A stretch of DNA of 64,000 bases from Planctomycetota bacterium (GCA_018242625.1 JAFEBO010000005.1:124001-188000), one strand, 5' to 3'. Shown: positions 43,140 through 51,674, numbered from the stretch's first letter. Made by a program: numbers and translations. Notes: generated by a model from the letters alone, not told the origin.

Positions 43140-43328
43140 TCAGGGTCTGGCCGCGGTCGTGGTCCGGGCCGACGCCGAGCCGCCCGCCGCCTTTCCCGCG
43201 TCGTCCTTCTTGAGCAGCGCCCCGGCGATGAGCGCACCGACCACCGCCACACCCACGATCAGGGGCGCGTACTTCCGCCACCCGGTCGCCGGGGCCTTGT
43301 CGTCATGGCATCCGCAGTTGCAACTCAT
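43140..43328 (-). CDS. Small Cys-rich membrane protein
   Basis: A 62-aa protein. CNCGCHDD at residues 3-10 gives a cytosolic Cys/His metal-binding motif, and one transmembrane helix follows (about 23-41). The tail is basic and Ala-rich. It lies 27 bases upstream of copA in the copper operon and might donate Cu(I) to CopA or hold the pump, which is inference. Confidence 0.65.
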   Translation of the reverse strand: MSCNCGCHDDKAPATGWRKYAPLIVGVAVVGALIAGALLKKDDAGKAAGGSASARTTTAARP

Positions 43329-43352
43329 TGTTCACCTCACGTTCGTTCTTGG

Positions 43353-44675
43353 TCATACCAGCACACGGCTCACGGCCTCGACCGCCTTGAGCCCCGTACC
43401 GAACCGGGCCATCGACTCGCGGTTCCTCTCGAGTTCGCCGTACGGCAAGAACCGCACCGAAAGGTCGGCCACGCGCCGGAATGCGGGCCGTGCCAGTTGC
43501 TGGCGCACATCCTCCTCCCGCGCATCGGGCGCGACCAGGAAGAGTTTGACGCCCGCGTGGTCGGGCACACCCAGCGCCAGGTCCAGCATCCGCACGATGC
43601 CCGAGTAGATGCTCGTGGTGTGCTCGACCTCAAACGCGGCCGTCACTCGTGCCACCGCCGAGCCGTTGCTCCCGGCCTGCTCCAACCAGAGCACATCGAT
43701 GAGCCGGATCGCCTCCGCGCCCGTCGATGACTCCACGGTCGCCGGGAGTGCATCGAGACACCCGTCGCACAAACGACCACCCACGACGGCGCGGTTGCGG
43801 TCGTTGGCCGCGACCCAGACGTCAAAGCCGAGCGACCGGCCCAGGTCACGGAGCCAGCCCTGCACCTGAGCGTGCGAGCGGTCCTCCTGCTCGGCGGCCT
43901 TCTGGGCCTTGACCACGGCGGCGGACTCATCGCGGACTTTCTTCAGGTCCGCTTCCCACGCGGCGAGCGCCCCAGCGTCGTCCGCGCGGGGCGGCGCGGC
44001 GTAGCGACCGCTCCCCACGTCAAACAGCAACCCCGCGATGGCACCGAGGTCGTTGCTTAGCACTGCTCGGTGCTCGGCATTGATGCGGAGCACGCCCTCG
44101 CGCATGGCAAGGTACTCCTCCCACGACCCGAGCTTCACCTTCGAGCCGGTGAGCGCGTTGTACCCCTTGACTATCGCCGTGTTGAACGGAGGCACGAGCG
44201 TGGGGTGGAGGAAGTAGAGCATGTTGGCCGCGGCGGGACCGAGGCCCTTGATGCCGCGCTCGGCGAGTTGGCGGATCGCCCGCACCACGCCCTCCTCGTT
44301 TTCGCAGCACGAGCAGGCGTGCAGGAACCGCCCGAAGGCCCGCTGGTTGTCCGGGCTCTCGTAGATGTCGGGGATGCGGAGCTTGGGCTTCCACAGGAAG
44401 GCGTGATCGGCCCCCTTGAAGATCTGCCGTTGCTCGGCGATCGAATGAACAACCGTCTCCAGCGATGAGCCCTTGTAGACGTTGCCGAACGTGCCCGCAT
44501 CGATCTCGCGCACGACCTCCGCGATCCCGGCCCGGATGGAGCGGAAGTTCTTGATCCGCTGCTCCCACAGGAACCACGAGCGGTAGGCCCCACCCGCGTC
44601 GTCCTTCCACCGGGAGATGAGTTGTGCGAGTGCATCGTTCATGTCGTCATTGTTCCAATCCGCGTTCAAGCCCAC
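43353..44675 (-). CDS. HhH plus PD-(D/E)xK-like protein in the copper operon
   Basis: A 440-aa protein. Residues 141-150 (GIKGLGPAAA) resemble a helix-hairpin-helix. The C-terminal half has IDVLWL (about 326-331) and FEVEHTTS (348-355), an acidic D...E-x-E pattern similar to divergent restriction nucleases; the usual Lys is replaced. A zinc-like CDGC is at 303-306. The GTG at 44675 directly follows the csoR stop (TGAGTG), giving coupling; ATG 44642 is the alternative. DNA metabolism seems likelier than copper handling, so its position in this operon is odd. Confidence 0.6.
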   Translation of the reverse strand: MGLNADWNNDDMNDALAQLISRWKDDAGGAYRSWFLWEQRIKNFRSIRAGIAEVVREIDAGTFGNVYKGSSLETVVHSIAEQRQIFKGADHAFLWKPKLRIPDIYESPDNQRAFGRFLHACSCCENEEGVVRAIRQLAERGIKGLGPAAANMLYFLHPTLVPPFNTAIVKGYNALTGSKVKLGSWEEYLAMREGVLRINAEHRAVLSNDLGAIAGLLFDVGSGRYAAPPRADDAGALAAWEADLKKVRDESAAVVKAQKAAEQEDRSHAQVQGWLRDLGRSLGFDVWVAANDRNRAVVGGRLCDGCLDALPATVESSTGAEAIRLIDVLWLEQAGSNGSAVARVTAAFEVEHTTSIYSGIVRMLDLALGVPDHAGVKLFLVAPDAREEDVRQQLARPAFRRVADLSVRFLPYGELERNRESMARFGTGLKAVEAVSRVLV

Positions 44676-45095
44676 TCACCGCGCCACTCTGCCGACCAAC
44701 TCCAGGAGTTCCTCGATCATGTCGTCCCGCTTGGCCCCTTCCTCGCTCATGGCGGCGACCGCGCAGTGCGCGAGGTGGTTGCGGAGCAAGTTCTTGGCGA
44801 CCGAGCGCAGCGACTCCTGCACCGCCGCGGCCTGCTGGATGATGTCGGAGCAGTAGCGGTCCTCCTCGATCATCTGGGCGATGCCGCGCACCTGCCCCTC
44901 GATCCGCCGCAGGTGTTTGAGGTTCGCGGCCTTGAGCGCGGCATCGACCCCCGCCGCGTGCGCCCCCGGCCCCACGCCGCCCTTGACCTGACCGACCACG
45001 GAACCCTCGCCCGGCCTGCACCCGCACGCCGCGCCGTTGAGCGCGGGCCGCGCCGCACGCTCGGACACGCCCTTGCTCGACTTGCCCTTGGCCAT
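44676..45095 (-). CDS. csoR: CsoR-family copper-sensing repressor
   Basis: A 139-aa protein with a CsoR core from about residue 60 (LRRIEGQVRGI). The Cu(I) ligands are in the expected spacing: C82, H107 and C111, matching the W-X-Y-Z pattern C36/H61/C65 of the Mycobacterium protein. There is an unusual ~50-residue N-terminal extension rich in Gly and Ala, with CGC at 24-26. The ATG at 45095 has AAGGAG 8 bases upstream. It should repress the operon from the palindrome at 45495-45511 and release on Cu(I) binding. Confidence 0.9.
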   Translation of the reverse strand: MAKGKSSKGVSERAARPALNGAACGCRPGEGSVVGQVKGGVGPGAHAAGVDAALKAANLKHLRRIEGQVRGIAQMIEEDRYCSDIIQQAAAVQESLRSVAKNLLRNHLAHCAVAAMSEEGAKRDDMIEELLELVGRVAR

Positions 45096-45131
45096 CGACA
45101 TCACTCCTTGGCTCGATGCTTCACCGCTCAC

Positions 45132-45473
45132 TCACCTACAGCAACCACCGGAGGCATCTGCGCCCGGAGTGCCCCTCTGCATCACGTTCTTCGCCCCGCT
45201 GCAGCAACCTGCACCGCCCCAGGCTGGTCTTCGTGCGGAGGTGACCGCAACATCGCCAGGTGCAGTTGCCGAATACCCCGCCTCTCCGAGCGCGGCCATC
45301 GCCTGGCTCGCCGCCAATCCGTCTGCAGCCTCGATTACCGCCGACCCTAACGCCACCGACTGAACCTTCACCCCTGCTACCGTCGACAGGACCTTCGTTA
45401 CGGCCGTCACGCAGTGCCCGCAACTCATACCGTCGATGGCGAGTGTGATCGTCCCGATTCTGTTCGTCGTCAT
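45132..45473 (-). CDS. HMA-domain metallochaperone with Cys-rich tail
   Basis: A 113-aa protein. Residues 6-73 form a heavy-metal-associated domain with GMSCGHC (15-21) as the metal site, in the CopZ/MerP class. The C-terminal ~30 residues add GCCSG and GGCCR, extra thiol motifs not typical of CopZ. AAGGAG is 7 bases before the ATG at 45473. First gene of the csoR operon and directly behind its operator. Cu(I) is the likely ligand; Hg(II) is an alternative. Confidence 0.85.
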   Translation of the reverse strand: MTTNRIGTITLAIDGMSCGHCVTAVTKVLSTVAGVKVQSVALGSAVIEAADGLAASQAMAALGEAGYSATAPGDVAVTSARRPAWGGAGCCSGAKNVMQRGTPGADASGGCCR

Positions 45474-45491
45474 GCAAAACTCCTTGCCGGA

Positions 45492-45520
45492 ACTATACTC
45501 CCCCGGGGTATCTACATCCA
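45492..45520 (-). promoter_or_regulatory. CsoR-type operator within the promoter of the copper operon
   Basis: On the minus strand a TGGATG -35-like box (45520-45515) and TATAGT -10 box (45497-45492) are spaced by 17 bases. The 17-bp near-palindrome ATACTCCCCCGGGGTAT (45495-45511) fills the spacer and overlaps the -10, matching the ATAC-nn-CCC/GGG-nn-GTAT style of CsoR sites. It lies 19 bases upstream of the first start codon. Confidence 0.75.
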
Positions 45521-45633
45521 CCGGGGCCGCACAGCTCAACACGGCTTCACCGAGCGGAGAACCTTCCATGTCGGCACGTACGAAGCATCCTCCGGACTCT
45601 CACAATGGAGGGCCCATCGGTCGTTGGCGTGGC

Positions 45634-46152
45634 TCAGCGATGTCCATCCCTTCCCGGACCCATCGGCCCGCCCATCCCCCGTCGGTGTTCGCCCATCTCC
45701 GTCCATATCTGACCGTGCGTGCGACCGCCGGACCAGCAGTTCGTCCACGGGAAGTCCTGGCGTGTGCCTTGGCCGCCGCAGCAACGGAGCCACCCGGTCT
45801 TGATCGATCCGCCACGCATCCAGTCGGCCTGGCCGTAGACACGACTGCACTTGCCCGGCGGGTCGGAGGCGAGCGGGTGGGGCATCAACTCCAAAGAGCT
45901 GTCTCCGCTGCCGAGGGTCATCGGCTGACTGTCAATGGGCATGGGGTTTCGGAGCCCCTGGTCCCAGGTGTGGACAATGACCTCGCCCGTGTCGGCGTTG
46001 GTGACGACCTCGGCCTTGGTTGTGCCGTTTTGAATCGGAACGATGTCACCGCCGGTCGGGCCCGCAGCGGCCTTGGTCTCGGAGCACGACGAGAGCATTG
46101 CGATGGACACGACCGCGCTGATGGCGACCGCAATAGTCAGGAGCACTTTCAT
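45634..46152 (-). CDS. Putative lipoprotein, His/Trp/Cys-containing
   Basis: A 172-aa protein. The N terminus is a signal peptide with lipobox LSSCS (Cys23), so a secreted lipoprotein. The remainder is polar, with a VVTNADTGEVIVHTWDQG beta-like segment and a Cys/Trp/Gly-rich C-terminal part with an RCCGGQG motif and many Met and Gly near the end, suggesting metal binding. GAGG is 7 bases before the ATG. Function unknown. It lies between the copper operon promoter and the lipoprotein gene at 46207. Confidence 0.6.
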   Translation of the reverse strand: MKVLLTIAVAISAVVSIAMLSSCSETKAAAGPTGGDIVPIQNGTTKAEVVTNADTGEVIVHTWDQGLRNPMPIDSQPMTLGSGDSSLELMPHPLASDPPGKCSRVYGQADWMRGGSIKTGWLRCCGGQGTRQDFPWTNCWSGGRTHGQIWTEMGEHRRGMGGPMGPGRDGHR

Positions 46153-46206
46153 GAATGATCCTCATTTGAATGGACAGCGAACCCGTAGTGTCGCGTGCAG
46201 GGCCTG

Positions 46207-46548
46207 TCACTTCGCGGCGCTGTCGGGAGGAGCGCACTTATCCCACGCGACGCCTTCCTTGGCGCATCCGCCGCACTTGACCATGTGCGTGCCGTTCTGG
46301 ATGTAAACGGACATCTCAGTCTTGCAACAGGGGCATTGGTAGGTGCGGAGCGTTTGGATGCCGCTCGTGGTTGAGGCGGGGTGGTCGCGGTGGGCCGCGG
46401 TTACCGCGTCGTAGCACTCCTGGCAAACAACAGTCTTGCCGGTAGCGACATCGGTCATCGTGTGCGTGTTGCTTTGGCAAGCGCACAGGGCCAGGCTGCA
46501 CGCCGCGAGCGCGGTGAAAGGACTGAAATCGTGGATTCGAGAGTTCAT
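46207..46548 (-). CDS. Cys-rich lipoprotein (paralogue of the protein at 56127)
   Basis: A 113-aa lipoprotein with a signal peptide and LCAC-type lipobox near residue 22. It has three CxxC-type pairs: CQEC, CPCC and CGGC, then a final DKC. The arrangement C-x2-C, ~40 residues, C-x2-C-K-T-E-M, then GTHMVKCGGCAKEGV is shared with the protein at 56127-56459. It should bind metal in the periplasm. GAGGAG is 6 bases before the ATG. Downstream of the methyltransferase gene on the same strand. Confidence 0.65.
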   Translation of the reverse strand: MNSRIHDFSPFTALAACSLALCACQSNTHTMTDVATGKTVVCQECYDAVTAAHRDHPASTTSGIQTLRTYQCPCCKTEMSVYIQNGTHMVKCGGCAKEGVAWDKCAPPDSAAK

Positions 46549-46597
46549 GCGATGCTCCTCGTTAGGGGCCGGCTGAACCGGCCGGGTGATTGGGCTA

Positions 46598-47323
46598 TCA
46601 GACTCGGGCCGATGGTTCGGGCGCTGCTGGACTCCGTGGGTGTCGTTCCGGACGATTGACAACGGACAACGCCATGCCCTCTGTGCTTGGCTGCAACACG
46701 GCCGGGCGGGTTGACGCTGTTCGACGTGGGTAGGCTGTCGCCTTCACTGCCCGCACCGCCAGGATGATGTCCAGGTAGGCGCTCCGGATATCCGTGATGC
46801 GGAACCCCGCGGCCCTGGTGTTGGCGAGCGTGTCGCGGTTCATTTCCGTCCCGGTGCGGCGAGTCCACAAGGTCATCAGGTCCAGCGTCCATCCCAGCAG
46901 GAACTGGCGGCTGCGGACGTGCTCGAACATGAGCAGCCGCCCTTCCGGGCACAGCACTCGATTCAGCTCGCGCAAGGCCCGCACTGGGTCGGGGACGGAG
47001 CACATGGTGCAGGAAGTGACCACGGTGTCGAACCAGCTGTCCGGGAAGGGGAGGGCCAGGGCATCGGCCTTGAGCAGGCGCAGGGTTCCGTTGTAGGCCC
47101 GCGCCCGTTTGGCCGCGCGGCGAAGCATCTCGTCGCTGATATCGATCGCGGTGATGTCCATGCCCGGCGGGAACGCGGCAAAGTCTGTGCCAGTGCCGGC
47201 GGCTACGAAGAGCACCTTGCCTCGCATGTCGGCGAACAGTGCGGCCTTGGCCGGGCCGCGCCGGAAGCACGAGGCCTCGCGGAAGTCGTAAAGCCGAACG
47301 CGCCAATCCCAGGCGATAGTCAT
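46598..47323 (-). CDS. Class I SAM-dependent methyltransferase
   Basis: A 241-aa UbiE-like methyltransferase. Motif I is VAAGTGTD (about residues 32-39), followed by DITAIDISDEML, ADALALPFPDSWFD and TSCTMCSVPDP, typical of the family. It uses SAM; the substrate is unknown, but a metal(loid) or quinone substrate is possible. The start overlaps the upstream membrane protein stop by 4 bases (ATGA), so it belongs to the same operon. The final ~30 residues (Arg/Pro-rich) go beyond the family domain. Confidence 0.8.
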   Translation of the reverse strand: MTIAWDWRVRLYDFREASCFRRGPAKAALFADMRGKVLFVAAGTGTDFAAFPPGMDITAIDISDEMLRRAAKRARAYNGTLRLLKADALALPFPDSWFDTVVTSCTMCSVPDPVRALRELNRVLCPEGRLLMFEHVRSRQFLLGWTLDLMTLWTRRTGTEMNRDTLANTRAAGFRITDIRSAYLDIILAVRAVKATAYPRRTASTRPAVLQPSTEGMALSVVNRPERHPRSPAAPEPSARV

Positions 47324-47823
47324 GAGTATGCCCTTCCAGAAGTGGTGCCTCCCGCCGTGCGGGCCCAGCGCCGGCACGACGCGCCGTATACAGCGAGAAG
47401 GGAAGAAGCGAAAACACCAGAGGCGGCGCCGATCAGAAGCGCTGCTGACAAGGTGAGTACGCATCCGCTGCCGTGCAGGAGGCAGATCGCCATCGGCGCA
47501 ATCATGGCCACGAGCATCGACGGCACCATCGTTTCAATGGAGCCGAGCAGCGGAGCGGCCAGCCACGCCAGGATGATCTGCACGAGCATCGCGACCACCA
47601 TGCCGATTGCCACCTCCACAACAAATCCGCATTCGGTCATGTGCGCCATGTGCATCGCCGTCATTGAGACTGCCCCAACCAGGGCGAGAAAAAGGACATC
47701 GCCCGCGACAATGCCGATCCGTCGGAGTTTGCCATGCGGTTTGGCGCGCCCGTTTCCCCCCGCGGTTCCACTCGGACACGATTGATGCGGTCTTTGAATA
47801 CCTTGTCGCACTTTTGGCTCCAT
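47320..47823 (-). CDS. Membrane protein with four hydrophobic segments
   Basis: A 167-aa integral membrane protein with about four transmembrane helices (VLFLALVGAVSMTAMHMAH, EVAIGMVVAMLVQIILAWL, MVPSMLVAMIAPMAICLL and the last LTLSAALLIGAASGVFA) and a short N-terminal cytosolic arm with basic residues. Met and His in the first helix (MTAMHMAHM) suggest metal association. It overlaps the methyltransferase gene by 4 bases and starts 10 bases after the preceding gene. Function unknown. Confidence 0.65.
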   Translation of the reverse strand: MEPKVRQGIQRPHQSCPSGTAGGNGRAKPHGKLRRIGIVAGDVLFLALVGAVSMTAMHMAHMTECGFVVEVAIGMVVAMLVQIILAWLAAPLLGSIETMVPSMLVAMIAPMAICLLHGSGCVLTLSAALLIGAASGVFASSLLAVYGASCRRWARTAGGTTSGRAYS

Positions 47824-47833
47824 GGTTATGCTC

Positions 47834-48310
47834 TCATTTGAGGAATCCGCGGACATACGTGTCCTTCTCTGCTTCGCTGAGATGGTCCCAACCGCCGCGG
47901 TAGCCGGTGCTGTGGGGACAACAGAAGGCGACGACATAGCCCTTGTAGGGAATGGTCGGGGAGGACGCAGTGATAGGCTTGCCCGTGAACCGGTCAACCT
48001 GATTTACGGGCACGCGCGTCGAGGGGCCGGGAGGCGGCAGGCCTGCCATGACGGGCGAGTCGAACAGCAAAGGAGGTAGTGCGGAACGCTTGGCAGCAGG
48101 CGCACCGCTCTGTTGGTCCGGTACTTGCAGTGCCAACACAATGGCGGCAACGGCGATAAGGCCAGCGAATGCAACTACAGTCGCGGTCACGAGGCGCCGC
48201 GCCGTCCGTTGGAGTTGGAGTTTTGCGGGGAACTCACGGTGCTGGCGATCACAGCGTTCACGCCTTCCCGCATCTCGAATCCGTGGCTTTCTTGAAACCC
48301 CATGACTCAT
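47834..48310 (-). CDS. Membrane-anchored YHS-like protein
   Basis: A 158-aa protein with a basic N terminus, one transmembrane helix (about 41-62) and a C-terminal domain containing VNQVDRFTGKPIT, YKGYVVAFCCPHST and WDHLSEAEKD. The block resembles the YHS-like metal-binding segment in the secreted protein at 55170 (CP-x2-G...YKG-x3-FCC-x-C...W). GGAAAG is 7 bases before the ATG. Probably periplasmic and metal-binding, part of the cytochrome/metal operon. Confidence 0.65.
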   Translation of the reverse strand: MSHGVSRKPRIRDAGRRERCDRQHREFPAKLQLQRTARRLVTATVVAFAGLIAVAAIVLALQVPDQQSGAPAAKRSALPPLLFDSPVMAGLPPPGPSTRVPVNQVDRFTGKPITASSPTIPYKGYVVAFCCPHSTGYRGGWDHLSEAEKDTYVRGFLK

Positions 48311-48381
48311 GGCGTGCTTTCCTTCGGACGAGACTCCTGACGATGTGGTCCGACCATTCGTCGGCAGGTCCTCCATCGGTA

Positions 48382-49146
48382 TCAGTGGTGCTTGTACCAG
48401 CCCACCCCCCTGATGTCGTTCCATGCGTTGGTCTGGTGGCAGAGGAAGCACTGCGACACATCCGCGTGCTCCACGCGGGCCACCGTCATGGAGACCATCT
48501 GGAAGTGCTCCATGTAGTGGCTCGGGGGCGCCTGGTGGCACTGGTTGCAGTCCGTTGAGAGCGGGGATGGGTGCCGGAACTCGGGGATGGTCCAGCCGCC
48601 CTGGGCGATGCTCGCGGCGTGGCAGGAGGCGCAGTCGGTCCCGAAGAGCGTGCGGTGCGGGTCCTGGTTCGCGTGGCAGGCGTTGCAGTCGAGGGCGGTT
48701 TCCTCGGGCCGGATGCGCGGGTGGGCGATGGGGAGGGACGCGAGGGATGAGCCGGGCGGGAGCGGGTGGGTCTTCACGCCGATCGCGGCCAGGACCGTGT
48801 GGTCCATCGTGGTCGGACGGGCGGCCAGGCCTTGGTGCTCGACGTGGCAGCCGCGGCAATCACCGATGTCGGCATGGAACGCCGTCGGCTGCTTGTAGAG
48901 GAGCGACTGGTTGTTGGCGTGGCAGGCGATGCACTTGTCCGCCACGATGCCCTGGTGCGGGGTGTGGCATGCTTCGCAATCGGCGGCGAGGAACTGGTGC
49001 TTGGCGGAGAGATCGCCCGGGTTGACCATCCGTTGCCAGCCGGGCACGGCCTTGGAGCCCTGCTCGTGGGTGAGGTAGGGGACAGCGACCGCCACGCCGA
49101 GGGCGGCCACCGTCACGACGCCGTAGATGACTTCGATGAGTTTCAT
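48382..49146 (-). CDS. Heptaheme c-type cytochrome
   Basis: A 254-aa protein with an N-terminal membrane anchor (about 4-24, VIYGVVTVAALGVAVAV) and seven CxxCH heme motifs: CEACH, CIACH, CRGCH, CNACH, CASCH, CNQCH and CFLCH. Further His residues can serve as distal ligands. It should carry electrons across the periplasm from the cytochrome b-like partner. The ATG at 49146 overlaps the stop of that gene by 4 bases. Class III / NapC-like small cytochrome is the nearest description. Confidence 0.9.
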   Translation of the reverse strand: MKLIEVIYGVVTVAALGVAVAVPYLTHEQGSKAVPGWQRMVNPGDLSAKHQFLAADCEACHTPHQGIVADKCIACHANNQSLLYKQPTAFHADIGDCRGCHVEHQGLAARPTTMDHTVLAAIGVKTHPLPPGSSLASLPIAHPRIRPEETALDCNACHANQDPHRTLFGTDCASCHAASIAQGGWTIPEFRHPSPLSTDCNQCHQAPPSHYMEHFQMVSMTVARVEHADVSQCFLCHQTNAWNDIRGVGWYKHH

Positions 49147-49904
49147 GTGAGCCACCGGATGCCGAAGTACCAGACCGACCACACGTGCACCGCCAGCAGC
49201 GCGTACAGGACCAGCGCGATGACGATGTGGCAGGCGAGCCACCGACCGAACGCGGCCTTGGCGATGTCGTGGGACTTGATCGCATATTCGACGTCTGCCA
49301 TCGACTCGGAGAGGCGGAGGGCGCGCGCTGCCGCGGAGGGCGGGCCCGCCGGCCCGGACCTGTCTCTCACGAAGAATGGAGCGGCAAGCCGTGTGAAGAA
49401 GCCCGCGAGGGGTCGCAGGGTCGCGGCCTGGTTGGGGCTCTGCACCAGGTCATCCGCGACGCGGTCGTACTCGCGGCGCAGGCCGCTGAGCAGTTGCTGC
49501 TGGTCGCGGGCGCCCGCCGTGATCTGCCCCATGAGGTAACGGCCGACGAAGCCGCTGAGCGCCACGATGACCATCATCGTGGTGAGCGCGATCCCCAGGG
49601 GGCTCTGGAACCTGTGGCCGCTGTGCAGGATGCCCAGGATCGGGGCCAGCACGCCCGCGTAGATGTGGATCGCCAGCAGCGTGCGCATCGACACCGCGGG
49701 CGTCACGGCCCGCTTGAGCGGCGGGATGCGCTTGATGATGAGATAGACCAGCGGCACCAGCATCAGCGCGGCCGCGGAGATCCCGAGCACCCCGCCCGTC
49801 AGACTGCCGGGGAATCGCGGGTCGCGGTGGACATAGAACCCCAGCGTCAGCACCACCAGGAGTAGGACGAGGCCGGTCACGATGGGGCGTTCGCGTTCCT
49901 GCAT
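49143..49904 (-). CDS. Membrane cytochrome b-like protein
   Basis: A 253-aa polytopic protein with about six hydrophobic segments. His residues within helices (IHIYAGVLAPILGILHSGHR, about 80-98, and ACHIVIALVLYALLAVHVW near the end) fit a b-type heme electron carrier such as ferric reductase or formate dehydrogenase gamma-type. A soluble, helical insert lies between about 130 and 205. It is coupled to the heptaheme cytochrome gene (overlap) and follows the reductase gene by three bases. Confidence 0.75.
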   Translation of the reverse strand: MQERERPIVTGLVLLLVVLTLGFYVHRDPRFPGSLTGGVLGISAAALMLVPLVYLIIKRIPPLKRAVTPAVSMRTLLAIHIYAGVLAPILGILHSGHRFQSPLGIALTTMMVIVALSGFVGRYLMGQITAGARDQQQLLSGLRREYDRVADDLVQSPNQAATLRPLAGFFTRLAAPFFVRDRSGPAGPPSAAARALRLSESMADVEYAIKSHDIAKAAFGRWLACHIVIALVLYALLAVHVWSVWYFGIRWLT

Positions 49905-49907
49905 CGT

Positions 49908-51674
49908 TCACGCCTCCACTTCGATATTGGCCGTGGCCTTGGCCTGGCACGCGAGGATGATCCCCCGGGCCTTTTCGTCCGCCGTGAGCGAGTCCTCGAC
50001 AGCCATTGTGACCGCGCCCTTGAGGAGCCTGACCTTGCAGGTGCCGCAGGTGCCGGCGCGGCAGGAGGCGTCGATCGAAACACCGACGTGCTCGGCGGCT
50101 TCGAGCACGGTCGTATTGGGCGGGAGCGGCGCGGTCTTGCCCGAGATCGTGAACGCGACCTTGGGGTGAGGCGTGGCGGCGGATGGGGCCTCGGCCATCG
50201 CCGCCTGCACCGCGGCCTGCCGCTCGTGCGGCTTTTCCGCGGGACCGAACGCCTCGGTCCGAATCCGGTCGCTCGGGACGCCCAACTCCAAAAGGATCGC
50301 ACGTGCCGAGTCCATCATGGCCGCGGGGCCGCAGACATGGACACGCCGCTTGGTCAGGTCGGGAACGCTCTGGGTGATGAACTCCTTGCTCAGCCGTCCC
50401 TTGGCCCCTGTCCATGCCGCCCCACCCGCCCCCCCCGCGCCGTCCGCGCGGCTCATGGTGGGCGACACGTGCAGGTTGGGATGACGCCGCTGGAGGTAAT
50501 CGAGTTCCTCGCGGAAGAGGTACTCCTCGGGCGTGCGGAACGAGAGCACGAAGTAGATCGGCTTGGCCCAGCCGCGGTCGGTGAGGAAGCGGACCACGCT
50601 CATGAGGGGTGTGGCGCCGACGCCGGCGCCGATGAGCACGATGCTGTCGGCCTCGGTGCCCGTGAAGGTGAAGACGCCCTGCGGCGCGGAGACCTGGAGC
50701 AGCGCGCCCTCTTTGACCTCGTCGCAGAGGTACCGGGAGACGACCCCCTGGTCCTCGCGTTTGACGGTGATCTCGACGTAGTCGCGCTGCGCCGGTGACG
50801 AGGCGATGGTGTAGGAGCGCTTGACGGTTCGCCCGTCCTTGGCCATCGTCAGCGTGAGGAACTGTCCGGCCAGGAACGTGAAGGGGATTGGGCCGCCAGC
50901 GGGATCGACGAGCCGGAAAGTCTTGATCACCGGCGTCTCAGCGAAGACCCGGGTGACCCGCAGCGAGCCGCCCCAGGAGCGGGGCGGCGCGGTCGCGAGC
51001 TGTTGCAGGAGCTTGGCGGCCCGTTGCATCTTGAAGAAGTACATCACGATCATCGCCGCCGCGAAGGCGATCAGGAGCGCCATCCCGACGAGGTGCTCCC
51101 ACGACATGCCCCACAATCCGTGCGTGACCGCCGCGGCCGGCGGGCCGGGCAGGTTCATCTGACCCTTGAACCACTGCATGGCCAGCGCTCGCGGGTCCTT
51201 GCCCTCGGCAATCGCCCGGTGCGCCGCCAAGCCGCTGTCGAATCGTGCCAGACCCTCGCGGAGCTTGGCGACCGCCTCCTGCATCGACGCGTAGTCGGTC
51301 GTGGGGGCGGCCTTGACGAGTTGGTCCAGCCCCTGGGCCAACAGGTCCGCCCCGCTTTTCATCCGCTCGTGGGCCGTGCGTTGTACTTCATCACGTTTCT
51401 CGGGCGGGAGGTCGGGCAGGTCCATCAACGAGGGGTAGAGCGCCTTGGGCGGGGGCGCACCCATGTTCTTCATCATCTCCCCCATGCCCTCCATCATTCC
51501 GCCCGCCCCCGGACTTGGTGGCGACGGCTGCTGCCCCGCGGGTTGGCCACCGGCGGGGGCGGCACCCGGGTGGTGCTTGGCGTGCTCCTCCGGGCTGACC
51601 TGCGCATACCCGGAAGCGGAAAGCCCCAGCGCCATCATCGCCGCAAGCATGACTGAAGGGCATGGTCGGATCAT
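49908..51674 (-). CDS. Flavin/2Fe-2S oxidoreductase fused to a secreted-type N-terminal domain
   Basis: A 588-aa protein. It has an N-terminal signal sequence and a Pro/Gly/Met-rich then helical domain (about 25-180), a transmembrane helix (about 200-222), an FAD/NAD(P)-binding ferredoxin reductase module (RSYTIASSPAQ for FAD, GAGVGATPLMSV for NAD) and a C-terminal plant-type 2Fe-2S ferredoxin (CRAGTCGTCKV plus a distal Cys). It transfers electrons from NAD(P)H to the membrane cytochrome. The N-terminal domain resembles a CpxP/Zra-like metal sensor. It overlaps the upstream gene by 4 bases. The fusion is unusual. Confidence 0.85.
   Translation of the reverse strand: MIRPCPSVMLAAMMALGLSASGYAQVSPEEHAKHHPGAAPAGGQPAGQQPSPPSPGAGGMMEGMGEMMKNMGAPPPKALYPSLMDLPDLPPEKRDEVQRTAHERMKSGADLLAQGLDQLVKAAPTTDYASMQEAVAKLREGLARFDSGLAAHRAIAEGKDPRALAMQWFKGQMNLPGPPAAAVTHGLWGMSWEHLVGMALLIAFAAAMIVMYFFKMQRAAKLLQQLATAPPRSWGGSLRVTRVFAETPVIKTFRLVDPAGGPIPFTFLAGQFLTLTMAKDGRTVKRSYTIASSPAQRDYVEITVKREDQGVVSRYLCDEVKEGALLQVSAPQGVFTFTGTEADSIVLIGAGVGATPLMSVVRFLTDRGWAKPIYFVLSFRTPEEYLFREELDYLQRRHPNLHVSPTMSRADGAGGAGGAAWTGAKGRLSKEFITQSVPDLTKRRVHVCGPAAMMDSARAILLELGVPSDRIRTEAFGPAEKPHERQAAVQAAMAEAPSAATPHPKVAFTISGKTAPLPPNTTVLEAAEHVGVSIDASCRAGTCGTCKVRLLKGAVTMAVEDSLTADEKARGIILACQAKATANIEVEA

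Noticed and set aside
41391-43730. A 779-aa plus-strand frame
   Set aside because: Antisense to copA and neighbours, Arg/His-rich with no motif.
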